NCBI RefSeq assembly: GCF_030582395.1
Contig: NZ_CP104381.1
Coordinates: 310,001-374,000 of the forward strand
DNA from: Ralstonia pickettii
GTDB taxonomy: Bacteria; Pseudomonadota; Gammaproteobacteria; Burkholderiales; Burkholderiaceae
Reading direction: 5' to 3'
Length of the DNA: 64,000 nt
The notes under the pieces: generated by a model
Database searches by the model: none
What the model was told of the DNA's origin: nothing
What the model saw: the letters and a program-made list of their open reading frames with translations, nothing else
Part shown: piece by piece, positions 18,845 through 28,059 of the stretch
How the letters are laid out: each line of letters starts with the position of its first letter
How positions within the stretch are numbered: position 1 is the stretch's first letter
Translations under genes and position numbers: made by a program

Positions 18845-19330
18845 TTAGAGCTTGTAGCCGATCTGCCGCAGCAGGTCCTTGCGCCAAGCGATGTCGGCAT
18901 CGGTTTCGACACCCAGCGGCGAGGCGCCGTCCACCACGCCGAGCACGCCGCGCCCCAGCTCCGTCTGCGCGACGATCACCTGCGTTGGATTGGCTGTGGC
19001 GCAGTAGATGCGGCACACCTCCGGTACCGCGCGCACGGCAGCCAGCACATTGACGGGAAAGAACCCGTCACCCAGGAAGATCAAAAAGGTATGGCCCGCG
19101 CCAATGGCGAGCGCGTTGTCACGCGCGAGCTGAAGAGCGGTATCGTCATTGCCTGACCAGCGTACGAGCCGCTTGCCCGATGCCTCGCAGAACGCAATGC
19201 CGAAGCGGATACCCGGCACCGCGCCCACGAGCGCCTCGTGGAGGTCTTCCACGGTCTTGATGAAATGCGACTGGCCGAAGATGAAGTTGGTCGCCTCCGG
19301 CTTGACGATGGGCACCACGGTGAGGTCCAT
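18845..19330 (-). CDS. Adenosine-specific kinase-like protein
   Basis: A 161-residue protein of the small PAE2307/adenosine-specific kinase family: FIFGQSHFIKTVEDLHEAL, FGIAFCEASGKRLVR, FPVNVLAAVRAVPEVCRIYCATANP and the C-terminal GVVDG. The archaeal relatives were assigned by structure to adenosine binding; catalytic activity in bacteria is little known. No operon partner; convergent with the LysE gene. Confidence 0.82.
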   Translation of the reverse strand: MDLTVVPIVKPEATNFIFGQSHFIKTVEDLHEALVGAVPGIRFGIAFCEASGKRLVRWSGNDDTALQLARDNALAIGAGHTFLIFLGDGFFPVNVLAAVRAVPEVCRIYCATANPTQVIVAQTELGRGVLGVVDGASPLGVETDADIAWRKDLLRQIGYKL

Positions 19331-19410
19331 GGCGACGCTCCTGTGCGATGGGAACGCTCTTCATCGTAGGGCGCAGCGGCTTGATTGCAAGCGGCTGCGC
19401 CGGTGCCGCC

Positions 19411-22275
19411 TTATCTGCGCTTGAGCAGCGGCGCGAGGTACTTGCCGGTAAAGCTCGCCTTGCTCTTGGCCACATCCTCGGGCGTGCCTTTGGCGATGAT
19501 CTGCCCACCGCCCGCGCCGCCTTCGGGGCCCAGGTCGAGCAGCCAGTCCGCCGTTTTGATCACGTCGAGGTTGTGCTCGATGATCACGATCGTATTGCCG
19601 TGATCACGCAGCTTGTAGATGACCTTCAGCAGCAGTTCGATGTCGTGGAAGTGCAGGCCGGTCGTCGGTTCGTCCAGGATGTACAGCGTGCGGCCTGTGT
19701 CGCGCTTCGATAGCTCCAGCGACAGCTTCACCCGCTGCGCCTCGCCACCGGATAGCGTGGTCGCCGATTGCCCCAGGCGGATGTAGCCCAGGCCCACATC
19801 CAGCAGTGTCTGCAGCTTACGGCGCACGACCGGCACCGGCGCGAAGAACTCGTGCGCCTGCTCCACCGTCATCTCCAGCACTTCGGTGATGTTCTTGCCC
19901 TTGTAAAGCACTTCGAGCGTTTCGCGGTTGTAGCGCTTACCGTGGCACACGTCGCAGGGCACGTATACGTCGGGCAGGAAGTGCATCTCGACTTTCAGCA
20001 CGCCGTCGCCCTGGCACGCTTCGCAGCGGCCGCCCTTGACGTTGAACGAGAAGCGGCCCGGGTCATACCCGCGCTCCTTGGCGGACGGCACGCCGGCAAA
20101 CAGCTCGCGAATCGGCGTGAACAAGCCCGTGTAGGTTGCCGGGTTCGAGCGCGGCGTGCGGCCAATCGGCGATTGGTCGACGTTGATGACCTTGTCGAAA
20201 TGCTCCAGGCCGTCGATGCGATCGTGCGCTGCCGGCTCCGGCGTCGAGCCATACAGATGGCGCGCCACTGCGTGGTACAGCGTGTCGTTGATCAGCGTCG
20301 ACTTGCCCGAACCCGACACGCCCGTGATGCACGTCAGCAACCCGATCGGAATATCGGCCGACACGTTCTTCAGGTTGTTGCCGCTGGCGTTGATGATGCG
20401 CAGCCAGCGCTCCTCGTCCGGCGCTGTCCGCTGCTTGGGCACCTCGATGCGGCGCTTGCCGGACAAGTAGTCGCCCGTCAGCGACGCCGGCGATTGCTCG
20501 ACCTGCTGGGGCGTGCCCTCAGCGATGATCTGGCCGCCATGCACGCCGGCACCGGGGCCGATGTCGACCACGTAGTCCGACGCGCGAATCATGTCTTCAT
20601 CGTGCTCCACCACCAGCACGGAGTTGCCGAGATCGCGCAGGTGCTTGAGTGTGCCGATCAGCCGATCGTTGTCGCGCTGGTGCAGGCCGATGGACGGCTC
20701 GTCTAGCACGTACATCACGCCGGTCAGCCCCGAGCCGATCTGCGACGCCAGGCGGATGCGCTGCGCCTCGCCGCCCGACAGCGTATCGGCGCTGCGTTCC
20801 AGTGAGAGGTAATCGAGCCCGACGTTGTTCAGGAAGTTCAGCCGCGCGGTGATCTCCTTGACGATCTTGTCCGCGATCTCGCGCTTGGCGCCGTGCATGT
20901 TCAGCGTCAGGAAATACGTGAGCGCATCGCGCAGCGGCCAGCCGTTGATCTCGTAGATGCCGCGTGCCTGGTCGGCCTCGCCGATCTTGACGAAGCGGGC
21001 CTCTCGGCGCAGGCGGGTGCCGTGGCACTCTGGGCACGGCTGGTTGTTCTGGTACTTGGCCAGCTCCTCGCGCACGGCGATGGAGTCGGTCTCTTTGTAG
21101 CGCCGCTCCAGGTTGGGGATGATCCCTTCGAACGCGTGCTCGCGCACGGTGGTCTTGCCGCGCTCGTTGATATACGTGAACGGAATCTGCTGCTTGCCCG
21201 AGCCGTGCAGCACGATCTCTTGGATTTCGGCCGGCAGGTCTTCAAACGCGACATCGATGTCGACGTCGTAGAACGCCGCCAGGCTTTGCAGCATCTGGAA
21301 ATAGAACTGGTTGCGGCGGTCCCACCCCTTGATCGCGCCAGACGCCAGCGACAGATTCGGAAAGGCCACCACGCGCTTCGGATCGAAGAACGTGATCTGG
21401 CCCAGGCCGTCGCAGTGCGGGCACGCGCCCATCGGGTTGTTGAACGAGAACAGCCGCGGCTCCAGCTCCTGCAGTGAATACGAGCAGATGGGACAAGCGA
21501 ACTTGGAGCTGAAGCCGTGTTCCTTGCCGGTGTCCATTTCCAGCGCGATCGCGCGGCCGTCTGCCAGGCGCAGCGCGGTTTCGAATGACTCGGCCAGACG
21601 CTGCTTGAGTTCCGGGTTCACCTTCACGCGGTCGACCACGACCTCGATCGAATGTTTGTCGTTCTTCTTCAGCTTGGGCAGGTTGTCGACTTCGTAGACC
21701 TTGGCCTCGGCCTCGTGCGCCGTGCCGCCGCCCGAGCGGATGCGAAAGCGCACAAAACCCTGGGCCTGCATCGCTTCGAACAGGTCGACGTGCTCGCCTT
21801 TGCGGTTGGCCACCACCGGCGCCAGGATCATCAGCTTGGTGTCGGCCGGCAGCGCCAGCACGGCATCGACCATCTGCGACACGCTTTGCGCTTCCAGTGG
21901 CTGGCCGTGATCGGGGCAGTAAGGCGTACCGGCGCGCGCATACAGCAGACGCAGGTAATCGTGGATCTCGGTCACGGTGCCGACCGTGGAACGCGGGTTG
22001 TGGCTGGTGGCCTTCTGCTCGATGGAAATGGCCGGCGACAGACCTTCGATCAGGTCAACGTCGGGTTTTTCCATCAACTGCAGAAATTGCCGGGCATATG
22101 CCGACAGGGATTCCACGTAGCGCCGTTGCCCCTCCGCATACAGCGTGTCGAACGCGAGCGACGACTTGCCCGACCCCGAAAGCCCGGTAATCACGATCAG
22201 CTGATTGCGCGGCAGATCGAGGTTGATGTTCTTCAGGTTGTGGGTACGGGCCCCACGAATCTTGATTTCGTCCAT
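19411..22275 (-). CDS. uvrA: Excinuclease ABC subunit A
   Basis: Damage-recognition ATPase of nucleotide excision repair. 954 residues, with two ABC modules: Walker [13 protein letters not shown] near residue 32 and [12 protein letters not shown] near 650, two LSGGEAQR signatures, and two zinc modules (CPIC..CPHC and CEAC..CDVC). The start at 22275 ([16 protein letters not shown]) is the conserved one; the frame is open a further 50 codons. Divergent from the MFS gene by 200 bases. No CTG-N8-CAG LexA site was recognised in that gap. Confidence 0.97.
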   Translation of the reverse strand: MDEIKIRGARTHNLKNINLDLPRNQLIVITGLSGSGKSSLAFDTLYAEGQRRYVESLSAYARQFLQLMEKPDVDLIEGLSPAISIEQKATSHNPRSTVGTVTEIHDYLRLLYARAGTPYCPDHGQPLEAQSVSQMVDAVLALPADTKLMILAPVVANRKGEHVDLFEAMQAQGFVRFRIRSGGGTAHEAEAKVYEVDNLPKLKKNDKHSIEVVVDRVKVNPELKQRLAESFETALRLADGRAIALEMDTGKEHGFSSKFACPICSYSLQELEPRLFSFNNPMGACPHCDGLGQITFFDPKRVVAFPNLSLASGAIKGWDRRNQFYFQMLQSLAAFYDVDIDVAFEDLPAEIQEIVLHGSGKQQIPFTYINERGKTTVREHAFEGIIPNLERRYKETDSIAVREELAKYQNNQPCPECHGTRLRREARFVKIGEADQARGIYEINGWPLRDALTYFLTLNMHGAKREIADKIVKEITARLNFLNNVGLDYLSLERSADTLSGGEAQRIRLASQIGSGLTGVMYVLDEPSIGLHQRDNDRLIGTLKHLRDLGNSVLVVEHDEDMIRASDYVVDIGPGAGVHGGQIIAEGTPQQVEQSPASLTGDYLSGKRRIEVPKQRTAPDEERWLRIINASGNNLKNVSADIPIGLLTCITGVSGSGKSTLINDTLYHAVARHLYGSTPEPAAHDRIDGLEHFDKVINVDQSPIGRTPRSNPATYTGLFTPIRELFAGVPSAKERGYDPGRFSFNVKGGRCEACQGDGVLKVEMHFLPDVYVPCDVCHGKRYNRETLEVLYKGKNITEVLEMTVEQAHEFFAPVPVVRRKLQTLLDVGLGYIRLGQSATTLSGGEAQRVKLSLELSKRDTGRTLYILDEPTTGLHFHDIELLLKVIYKLRDHGNTIVIIEHNLDVIKTADWLLDLGPEGGAGGGQIIAKGTPEDVAKSKASFTGKYLAPLLKRR

Positions 22276-22475
22276 GTGCGGCTGAGTGCAGCTGAATGCG
22301 GCGTCGGAGTGCGGACCGCCTGCGGCAATCGGCGGAGGGGTGGAAAAGGGTAAGCCTGCTAATATACCGAACTTCGGTTTTGCCGGTATCTGCTCCCAGA
22401 TGGGGCAATCCGCAAAGCCGTTCAAGTGTTCTTGTCGCCGCTTTTCTTTCCGGTTTCCGCGGCGGTTTCCGCATC

Positions 22476-23681
22476 ATGTCTTCCGCTTCCCCATCCATGA
22501 CTTCCGCTTCCGGCCGCATGAACGGCCTTGAGCTGCGCGCGGCCGCCTCGCTGGCCGGCATCTTCGCGCTGCGCATGTTGGGTTTGTTCATGATCATGCC
22601 GGTCTTCGCGGTGTTCGCGAAAACGCTGCCCGACGGCAACAACACCCAGCTCGTCGCGTTCGCCATCGGCGTGTATGGCCTCACGCAGGCGGTGCTCTAC
22701 ATCCCCTACGGCTGGCTGTCGGATCGCTTCGGACGCAAGCCCGTCATCGTGACGGGGCTGGTGATTTTTGCGGTGGGCAGCCTGGTGGCGGCGTTTTCGC
22801 ACAGCGTCGCGGGCATCGCCGTGGGGCGGGCCATCCAGGGCGCGGGGGCGATTTCGTCGGCGGTGATTGCCTTTGTGGCCGACCTCACGCGTGAGGAGCA
22901 TCGCACCAAGGCCATGGCCATGATCGGGGGCAGCATCGGCCTGTCGTTTGCCGTGGCCATCGTGAGTGCGCCGGTCATCTTCCGCTGGGTCGGCATGCCC
23001 GGCATGTTCACGGCGATTGGCGTGCTGGCCATCGTCGCCATCGGCGTGGTGCTGTGGGTGGTGCCCAACCCGCCGCGCCCGCCGGAGCACGTGAAAGCGC
23101 CATTCGGCGAGGTCCTGCGCAACCCAGAGCTGCTGCGCCTGAACTTTGGCGTGTTCGCCTTGCATGCCACGCAGACGGCACTGTTCGTCGTGCTGCCGCA
23201 CATGCTGGAAGCTGCCGGCCTGCCCGTCGATTCGCACTGGAAAATCTACCTGCCGGTGATGGGCGTGTCGTTCGTGCTGATGGTGCCGGCCATCATTGCC
23301 GCTGAGAAGCGCGGCAAGATGAAGGCCGTGCTGCTGTCTGCCGTGGCGCTGGTGATGGTGGCGCAGCTGGCACTGGGCGAGGTCAACCCGACACTGGCCG
23401 CGCTGGCGATTGCGCTGCTGGTCTACTTCCTCGGTTTCAATGTGCTGGAGGCGTCGCAGCCGTCGCTGGTCTCGAAGTACGCGCCGGGCGTGCGCAAGGG
23501 CGCGGCCATGGGGGTGTACAACACGACGCAAGCGCTCGGTCTGTTTGCCGGCGGCGCGGGCGGCGGCTGGATTCTGCTGCACGCCGGGCAGCACGCGGTA
23601 TTCCTAACCTGCGCCGCGCTGGCTTTTGCCTGGCTTATAATTGCGAGCCCCATGCAGATGCCGGCATTGCGCCGACACTAA
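22476..23681 (+). CDS. MFS transporter
   Basis: A 401-residue major-facilitator protein with about 12 hydrophobic segments. Motif A between TM2 and TM3 is [12 protein letters not shown]; the middle loop is [14 protein letters not shown]. It sits in the conserved betaproteobacterial uvrA-MFS-ssb arrangement. Substrate unknown; drug or sugar efflux are both possible. Candidate starts are at 22476, 22497 and 22518; the first is chosen, and the last lies closest to the first helix. Confidence 0.9.
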   Translation: MSSASPSMTSASGRMNGLELRAAASLAGIFALRMLGLFMIMPVFAVFAKTLPDGNNTQLVAFAIGVYGLTQAVLYIPYGWLSDRFGRKPVIVTGLVIFAVGSLVAAFSHSVAGIAVGRAIQGAGAISSAVIAFVADLTREEHRTKAMAMIGGSIGLSFAVAIVSAPVIFRWVGMPGMFTAIGVLAIVAIGVVLWVVPNPPRPPEHVKAPFGEVLRNPELLRLNFGVFALHATQTALFVVLPHMLEAAGLPVDSHWKIYLPVMGVSFVLMVPAIIAAEKRGKMKAVLLSAVALVMVAQLALGEVNPTLAALAIALLVYFLGFNVLEASQPSLVSKYAPGVRKGAAMGVYNTTQALGLFAGGAGGGWILLHAGQHAVFLTCAALAFAWLIIASPMQMPALRRH

Positions 23682-23728
23682 TCCGGGCAACACGGCGGCA
23701 TCACTTCAATTACCTTCGGAAACTCATC

Positions 23729-24280
23729 ATGGCGTCCGTCAACAAAGTCATCATCGTCGGCAATCTCGGCGCCGATCCTGAAACGCGCTACATGCCCAGC
23801 GGCGACGCTGTCACCAACATTCGCGTGGCAACCACCGACCGCTACAAGGACAAGGCCAGCGGCGAAATGAAGGAAGCCACCGAGTGGCACCGCATCGCCT
23901 TCTTCGGCCGCCTGGCAGAAATTGCGGGCGAATACCTGAAGAAGGGCTCGTCGGTCTACATCGAAGGGCGCCTCAAGACCCGTCAATGGGAAAAGGACGG
24001 CCAGAAGCAATACAGCACCGAGATCGTCGCAGACCAGATGCAGATGCTCGGCGGCCGCGGCGGTGAGGGCGGCGGCAGCGGTGGTGGTGGCGGCTATTCG
24101 CGCGCCGGTGAAGGCGGCGGCGGTGGTGGCGGCAGCTACGGCGGTGGCCGCAGTCAAGGCCAAGGCCAAGGCGGTGGCTACTCGCGCGGCAGCGAAGGTG
24201 GTGGTCAGGGCGGCGGAGCACGTCGTCAGCCCGCACCGTCGAATGGCTTTGAGGATATGGACGACGATATTCCGTTCTAA
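23729..24280 (+). CDS. ssb: Single-stranded DNA-binding protein
   Basis: Homotetrameric ssDNA-binding protein for replication, recombination and repair. 183 residues: OB fold at about 1-110 ([38 protein letters not shown]), a long Gly/Ser/Arg/Gln linker at about 115-170, and the acidic tip DMDDDIPF used to dock partner proteins. The start follows the MFS stop by 47 bases, and a strong terminator follows. Confidence 0.97.
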   Translation: MASVNKVIIVGNLGADPETRYMPSGDAVTNIRVATTDRYKDKASGEMKEATEWHRIAFFGRLAEIAGEYLKKGSSVYIEGRLKTRQWEKDGQKQYSTEIVADQMQMLGGRGGEGGGSGGGGGYSRAGEGGGGGGGSYGGGRSQGQGQGGGYSRGSEGGGQGGGARRQPAPSNGFEDMDDDIPF

Positions 24281-24296
24281 GGCCCTCTCGGCACAC

Positions 24297-24340
24297 AACA
24301 AAAAACCCGGCAGTCCGCCTAGGACGCCGGGTTTTTTGTT
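24297..24340. terminator. Bidirectional rho-independent terminator after ssb
   Basis: A perfect 15-bp inverted repeat (24297-24311 with 24326-24340; CCCGGC/GCCGGG core flanked by A6 and T6) with a further GTCC/GGAC pairing inside the loop. It serves ssb on the plus strand and the end of the large minus-strand operon. Confidence 0.9.
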
Positions 24341-24368
24341 GGCCTTTCGTCTGCAGGGTCGCAGTGTA

Positions 24369-24653
24369 CTAGTCGCTCTCACATGGCTTCTTGAAGAGAT
24401 GCTTCACGCCGCATTTGGTCGCATGCGCCGCATTCTTCACGCCATGCCCAACTGTGCGCGCGGCATTCGCTGTCGCATGCCCGGCTTCCTTCGCGGCATG
24501 GCCGGTTTTTCGGGCTGCTTCCTTCGTGTCCTGCTTGATGTTTTCCTTGGTCTCGGACAAGTCGGCATGGGCCAGGGGGGTGAGCAGCGCCAGCAGCGCG
24601 GCGATCAAAAGCAGACGACCTTTCACGGCGGGAATCCTCACAGACAGGTTCAT
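24369..24653 (-). CDS. Small exported Ala/His/Lys-rich protein of the APE-like operon
   Basis: A 94-residue protein of no recognised family. A signal peptide (about 12-31, ending at AHA) is followed by a helical region built of degenerate 11-residue steps, for example KEAARKTGHAA, KEAGHATANAA, RTVGHGVKNAA, with His or Lys at regular places. This resembles LEA- or apolipoprotein-like amphipathic repeats. Two Cys occur near the C-terminus (TKCGVKHLFKKPCESD). The ATG at 24653 overlaps the stop of the dehydratase gene by four bases, so it is translated as the last gene of the operon. Role unknown; a periplasmic helper for the lipid product is only a guess. Confidence 0.7.
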   Translation of the reverse strand: MNLSVRIPAVKGRLLLIAALLALLTPLAHADLSETKENIKQDTKEAARKTGHAAKEAGHATANAARTVGHGVKNAAHATKCGVKHLFKKPCESD

Positions 24654-25111
24654 GCAACGGACGCGTCGAGCACCACGGCGGCGCGACCGGTCAACAGGAT
24701 GCGTGCGCCACTGCGCACGGTGAATCGGTACAGCACGTTGTTGCCGTCGCCGCCGATGCGATCGGCTTCCACGTCGAGCGGTGTCTCGATGGTGTCGAGG
24801 CGTGGCACGTGGGCTTCAACGCTGCGCACGCTGGCGAGAAAGCCGGCGCGCGGTCGGGCTTGCGCAGCATCGCACAGCGCACCATGCACGGCCATCGCCT
24901 GAGCGGCGTATTCGATGCCGCAGACGGCGGCCAACTGGCCGTGCGAGCGCAGTGGATTGGCCGCATCAAGATGACTCGTGGCGCTGCAATGGATGTGCGC
25001 GTCGTCCCAGGCGACCACCGCGTCCAGGAGGCACATCGCGCCGCTGTGCGGAATGCGTGCCGCAATCCAGTCGCGATCGAGCGGCGGGGTTGACTGCGCG
25101 CTGGACGTCAT
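24650..25111 (-). CDS. ApeP-like 3-hydroxyacyl-ACP dehydratase
   Basis: A 153-residue hotdog-fold protein similar to the ApeP dehydratases of aryl-polyene clusters: IPHSGAMCLLDAVVAWDD with the catalytic-type His, then HLDAANPLRSHGQLAAVCGIEYAAQAMAVHGAL. It would dehydrate 3-hydroxyacyl-ACP intermediates. The start at 25111 forms an ATGA overlap with the upstream partner gene, and its stop overlaps the small exported protein the same way. The open frame upstream to 25240 is not needed. Confidence 0.85.
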   Translation of the reverse strand: MTSSAQSTPPLDRDWIAARIPHSGAMCLLDAVVAWDDAHIHCSATSHLDAANPLRSHGQLAAVCGIEYAAQAMAVHGALCDAAQARPRAGFLASVRSVEAHVPRLDTIETPLDVEADRIGGDGNNVLYRFTVRSGARILLTGRAAVVLDASVA

Positions 25112-25911
25112 GTCGTGCCGAGAGTGATGTCGACCTGCACGCGGGTTTCTGCCAGATACTCCAGCACCACCGGGCCCTGGCGCATTCCGGCCAGCGCTTC
25201 CAGCAGCGGCAGGGCGCGGGCTGCGGCGTTGCCGTGCCACAAGGTTCCCAGTTCCTGGTGTGCCAACGCTGTCGGCGGCGCGTCGGTCAGCGCAACGTCA
25301 ATGCGCGCAAGCGTGCGCGGGCCGGCTTCGGGCGCGAGCACGAGCGCCACCGCAAACGTATCGGGCACAGGCCGCACTGCATTGAGCGGTTCCGGGTAGT
25401 CGCCGTCATAGGCGATCAGCAGCGTTGGCGTGGCGTCAATTGCGACCTGGCAGAGGCTGTCCAGCAGCCCGGCGGCAAAACTGCCGTCATACGCGCACAG
25501 CACGTTGGACGGCGCCATCGCGTGCGTGGCGATGCTCCAGTAGCCGGCCGGCGCGTTGTGCACGGAGTTGTGGAAGCGCGTCGGCGAGAGTTTGCGATCG
25601 TCGCCTGCCAGGGTCTCGCAGATGGCGTTGCAGTTATGGCCGTCGCCGCCGGACGAACTGAAGACTGTGGCCAGCGTGGCGGCATCGCGTCCGCTGGCTG
25701 CGACGGCTTCGTGGCCGACCGCCAGCGCGAGTTTGATCACCGGCCCCGTCCGACGACGTTCCACCGGCGGCAGGCCGGCTGGCGGAGGCAATTCCGTCGG
25801 CGCATGTGCGTAGGGTGCGCGGCCTGCGAGCACGTCAGCCGTGTGCGGCCAATCCCGCAGCCCGGGGCCCAGCACGCCAATGCTTTCGATGAAGACGCCC
25901 AGGCGGGTCAT
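25108..25911 (-). CDS. Beta-ketoacyl synthase-like chain length factor
   Basis: A 267-residue protein with the short Ketoacyl-synt_2 type fold seen in ApeC-like chain-length-factor partners of APE ketosynthases. Recognisable: FSSSGGDGHNCNAICETLAGDDRKLSP and FHNSVHNAPAGYW (short parts cited). Where a ketosynthase has the ACSSG nucleophile, this protein reads CAYDGS, and the HGTGT and GHTLGAAG His motifs are absent, so it should be non-catalytic. It overlaps the ketosynthase gene by four bases (ATGA), which fits production of equal amounts of two heterodimer subunits. Confidence 0.85.
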   Translation of the reverse strand: MTRLGVFIESIGVLGPGLRDWPHTADVLAGRAPYAHAPTELPPPAGLPPVERRRTGPVIKLALAVGHEAVAASGRDAATLATVFSSSGGDGHNCNAICETLAGDDRKLSPTRFHNSVHNAPAGYWSIATHAMAPSNVLCAYDGSFAAGLLDSLCQVAIDATPTLLIAYDGDYPEPLNAVRPVPDTFAVALVLAPEAGPRTLARIDVALTDAPPTALAHQELGTLWHGNAAARALPLLEALAGMRQGPVVLEYLAETRVQVDITLGTT

Positions 25912-27125
25912 GACGCCCCCCCGACATTGCCTGCGCGGGCAAACAGCAGGCTGCAATTCGTGCCGCCAAATCCAAACGCGTTACTGAGTGCCGCGCGAAC
26001 AGGCGCATCGCGGCCCGTTGTCAGGTAATTGACGTTCAAGGCCGGATCGGGCCGTGTGATGTTGATGCCGGCAGGCAGAAATTGATGGCGCAGCGCCAGC
26101 GCTGTGATCACGGCTTCCAAAGCCCCGGCTGCGCCCAGCGTGTGGCCGGTCGCGCCCTTGGTCGAACTGCACGCCGTGCCGTTGAACAGCGCCTCGATGG
26201 CCCGGGCCTCCGCAGCATCATTGCTGGGCGTGCCGGTACCGTGCAGGTTGATGTAATCGATGTCCGTTGCGCTCAGGCCGCTGGTGGCAAGCGCTTGGGC
26301 CATGGCAGCGCGCGCCCCCAGTCCTTCCGGATGCGGCGACGACATGTGATGCGCATCGCTCGATTCGCCAATGCCGAGCAGCAGGATGGCATCGTCGTCC
26401 AACGCGTCTTTGGCGTCGGGGGCGCGCTCCAGCAGCGCAAAGGCGGCTGCCTCGCCAATGGAGATGCCATCGCGCGCCGCGTCGTACGGCCGGCACGGCT
26501 GCCGCGACAGCAGCTCCAGGGAATTGAACCCGTACAGCGCAGTCAGGCACAGCGAATCGACGCCACCGACCACCGCCGCATCGATCAGCCCCGCAGCCAG
26601 CATGCGTCGCGCAGAGGCAAGCACCTTGGCTCCCGACGAACACGCCGATGAGATAACCATGGCCGGCCCGCTCAGCCCAAAGTACGCACGCACAAACGCA
26701 GCCGGCGAATAAATGTTGTGCGTATGCGCGTAGTGAAAACTTGAAGGCAGCGCGCCCGTTTGCGGATCGCGCTGCTGGTAGGCGCGTTCCGTTTCGAGAA
26801 TGCCCGACGTGCTGGTGCCGATGAACACGCCGACGCGCGCGGCGCCATGGTGCACTTTGGCGGCTTCAACGCTTTCGGCAAAGCCGTCCTGCGTCAGGCC
26901 GATCTGGGCGAGCCGGTTGTTGCGGCACTCGAAATCGGCCAGGTCTGCGCGCACGGGCGCAGCATCGGCGCCAGGCACTTTGCCGATCCACGTGTCGAGT
27001 TCGGCACGCGGGAAGTCACACGGCGTGAGCCCGCTACGTTGCCCGCGTAACGCATCGAGCGTGGCGTCAAGGCCGCGTCCGAGGCAACTCGTGGCGGTGA
27101 AATGCGTGAGCAGGACGGGCTTCAC
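25908..27125 (-). CDS. Beta-ketoacyl-ACP synthase (KAS I/II type)
   Basis: A 405-residue condensing enzyme with the complete Cys-His-His triad: C162 in SSACSSG, H295 in NLHGTGTPSND and H328 in GATGHTLGAAG. It would elongate acyl chains on the locus's own acyl carrier protein together with the adjacent chain-length-factor-like protein. The best start is GTG at 27125 (MKPVLLTHFTATS); no in-frame ATG gives a sensible N-terminus and the Shine-Dalgarno match is poor. The 82-base gap before it, including an AT-rich patch TTTGATAAAATTT on the minus strand, is the longest in the operon and could hold an internal promoter. Confidence 0.93.
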   Translation of the reverse strand: MKPVLLTHFTATSCLGRGLDATLDALRGQRSGLTPCDFPRAELDTWIGKVPGADAAPVRADLADFECRNNRLAQIGLTQDGFAESVEAAKVHHGAARVGVFIGTSTSGILETERAYQQRDPQTGALPSSFHYAHTHNIYSPAAFVRAYFGLSGPAMVISSACSSGAKVLASARRMLAAGLIDAAVVGGVDSLCLTALYGFNSLELLSRQPCRPYDAARDGISIGEAAAFALLERAPDAKDALDDDAILLLGIGESSDAHHMSSPHPEGLGARAAMAQALATSGLSATDIDYINLHGTGTPSNDAAEARAIEALFNGTACSSTKGATGHTLGAAGALEAVITALALRHQFLPAGINITRPDPALNVNYLTTGRDAPVRAALSNAFGFGGTNCSLLFARAGNVGGAS

Positions 27126-27207
27126 GGGGATGGAGTGGGGGCGATTGTGGGATGGGGATCTGCCGGGCTGGAGCGCAGATCGTGCACAAATTTTATCAAA
27201 CGGGCAT

Positions 27208-28059
27208 CTATGAGCGGGCGGCCTGCGCGGCCTGGGCCGGAAGGGCGGCGCGCAACGTCGTCCAGTGCAACTGCGCGCGGGCCGCGGCTTCGAGCACCTG
27301 CGGCAACACGTCCAGCAACACAGGTGCCCCGTATGCATCGCGCGCTGCATGGCCGTCGTGCAGCAGCAGGATGTCCCGCGGCGCGAGACCGTGGAGCAGG
27401 CGGTGGGTGATGGCCCGGGCGTCGCGTGAGCGGGTATCGAAGCCGCGGCGCGTCCAGCTCGCCAGTTGCAGGCCCAGCTGACACAGCACGGGCTCCAGAA
27501 AGGGGTTGCGCAGGCCGGCCGGCGCGCGGAAGAACAGCGGGCGCGTGCCGGTGAGCTGCGTGAGCGTGTCCTGTGCGGCGGCAATCTCGCGCCGCAGCGC
27601 GCCCGGCCCCTGTAGCGAGAACGTATGTCGATGGCGCTGACTGTGGTTTTCCACCGCATGCCCGCGCGCGACGATGGCCTCGACGCAGCGTGGGTGCCTC
27701 AGCGCCAACTCGCCAATGCAGAAGAAGGTGGCCTTGGCACCGTACTGGTCAAGCATGTCAAGCACGCGCGGCGTGACTTCGGGGTCAGGGCCGTCGTCGA
27801 TGGTCAACGCAATGTGCCGCTCCGCCGTGACGGGCAGACGTGTCCAGTTCGGGCCGAGCCAATTGCTGCGCGGCCACAGACCGCCCGCCATTAGCACAAG
27901 GTGCGAGGCGATGACGCTGCCGCCAGCCCACGGCCACGTCGACGGATCGGCCGCAACGGCAACGGCCGCACCGGCGTGCAGCGCCAGTGCGCCGTTGATC
28001 AGCGGGCTCGGCTTCCAGCGGCGAGCCGTGCCAAGCGGTGAGGTGGTCGGTGAGTTCAT
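27208..28059 (-). CDS. Polysaccharide deacetylase (NodB homology) family protein
   Basis: A 283-residue protein with two N-terminal hydrophobic segments (about 20-40 and 48-62) followed by a NodB/CE4 domain. Motif 1 is TIDDGPDP (D88, D89); the metal-binding motif 2 is HSQRH (H139, H143); motif 3 includes FFRAPAG, and the end has ILLLHDGH. The family removes N- or O-acetyl groups from carbohydrates using a divalent metal. It is not a usual member of aryl-polyene clusters, yet it is embedded in the operon with a four-base ATGA overlap to the MMPL exporter. It may act on a sugar attached by the divergent glycosyltransferase. Confidence 0.88.
   Translation of the reverse strand: MNSPTTSPLGTARRWKPSPLINGALALHAGAAVAVAADPSTWPWAGGSVIASHLVLMAGGLWPRSNWLGPNWTRLPVTAERHIALTIDDGPDPEVTPRVLDMLDQYGAKATFFCIGELALRHPRCVEAIVARGHAVENHSQRHRHTFSLQGPGALRREIAAAQDTLTQLTGTRPLFFRAPAGLRNPFLEPVLCQLGLQLASWTRRGFDTRSRDARAITHRLLHGLAPRDILLLHDGHAARDAYGAPVLLDVLPQVLEAAARAQLHWTTLRAALPAQAAQAARS

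Noticed and set aside
22276..22475. Search for a LexA/SOS box between uvrA and the MFS gene
   Set aside because: No CTG-N8/10-CAG dyad was found by eye, so SOS control is not claimed.
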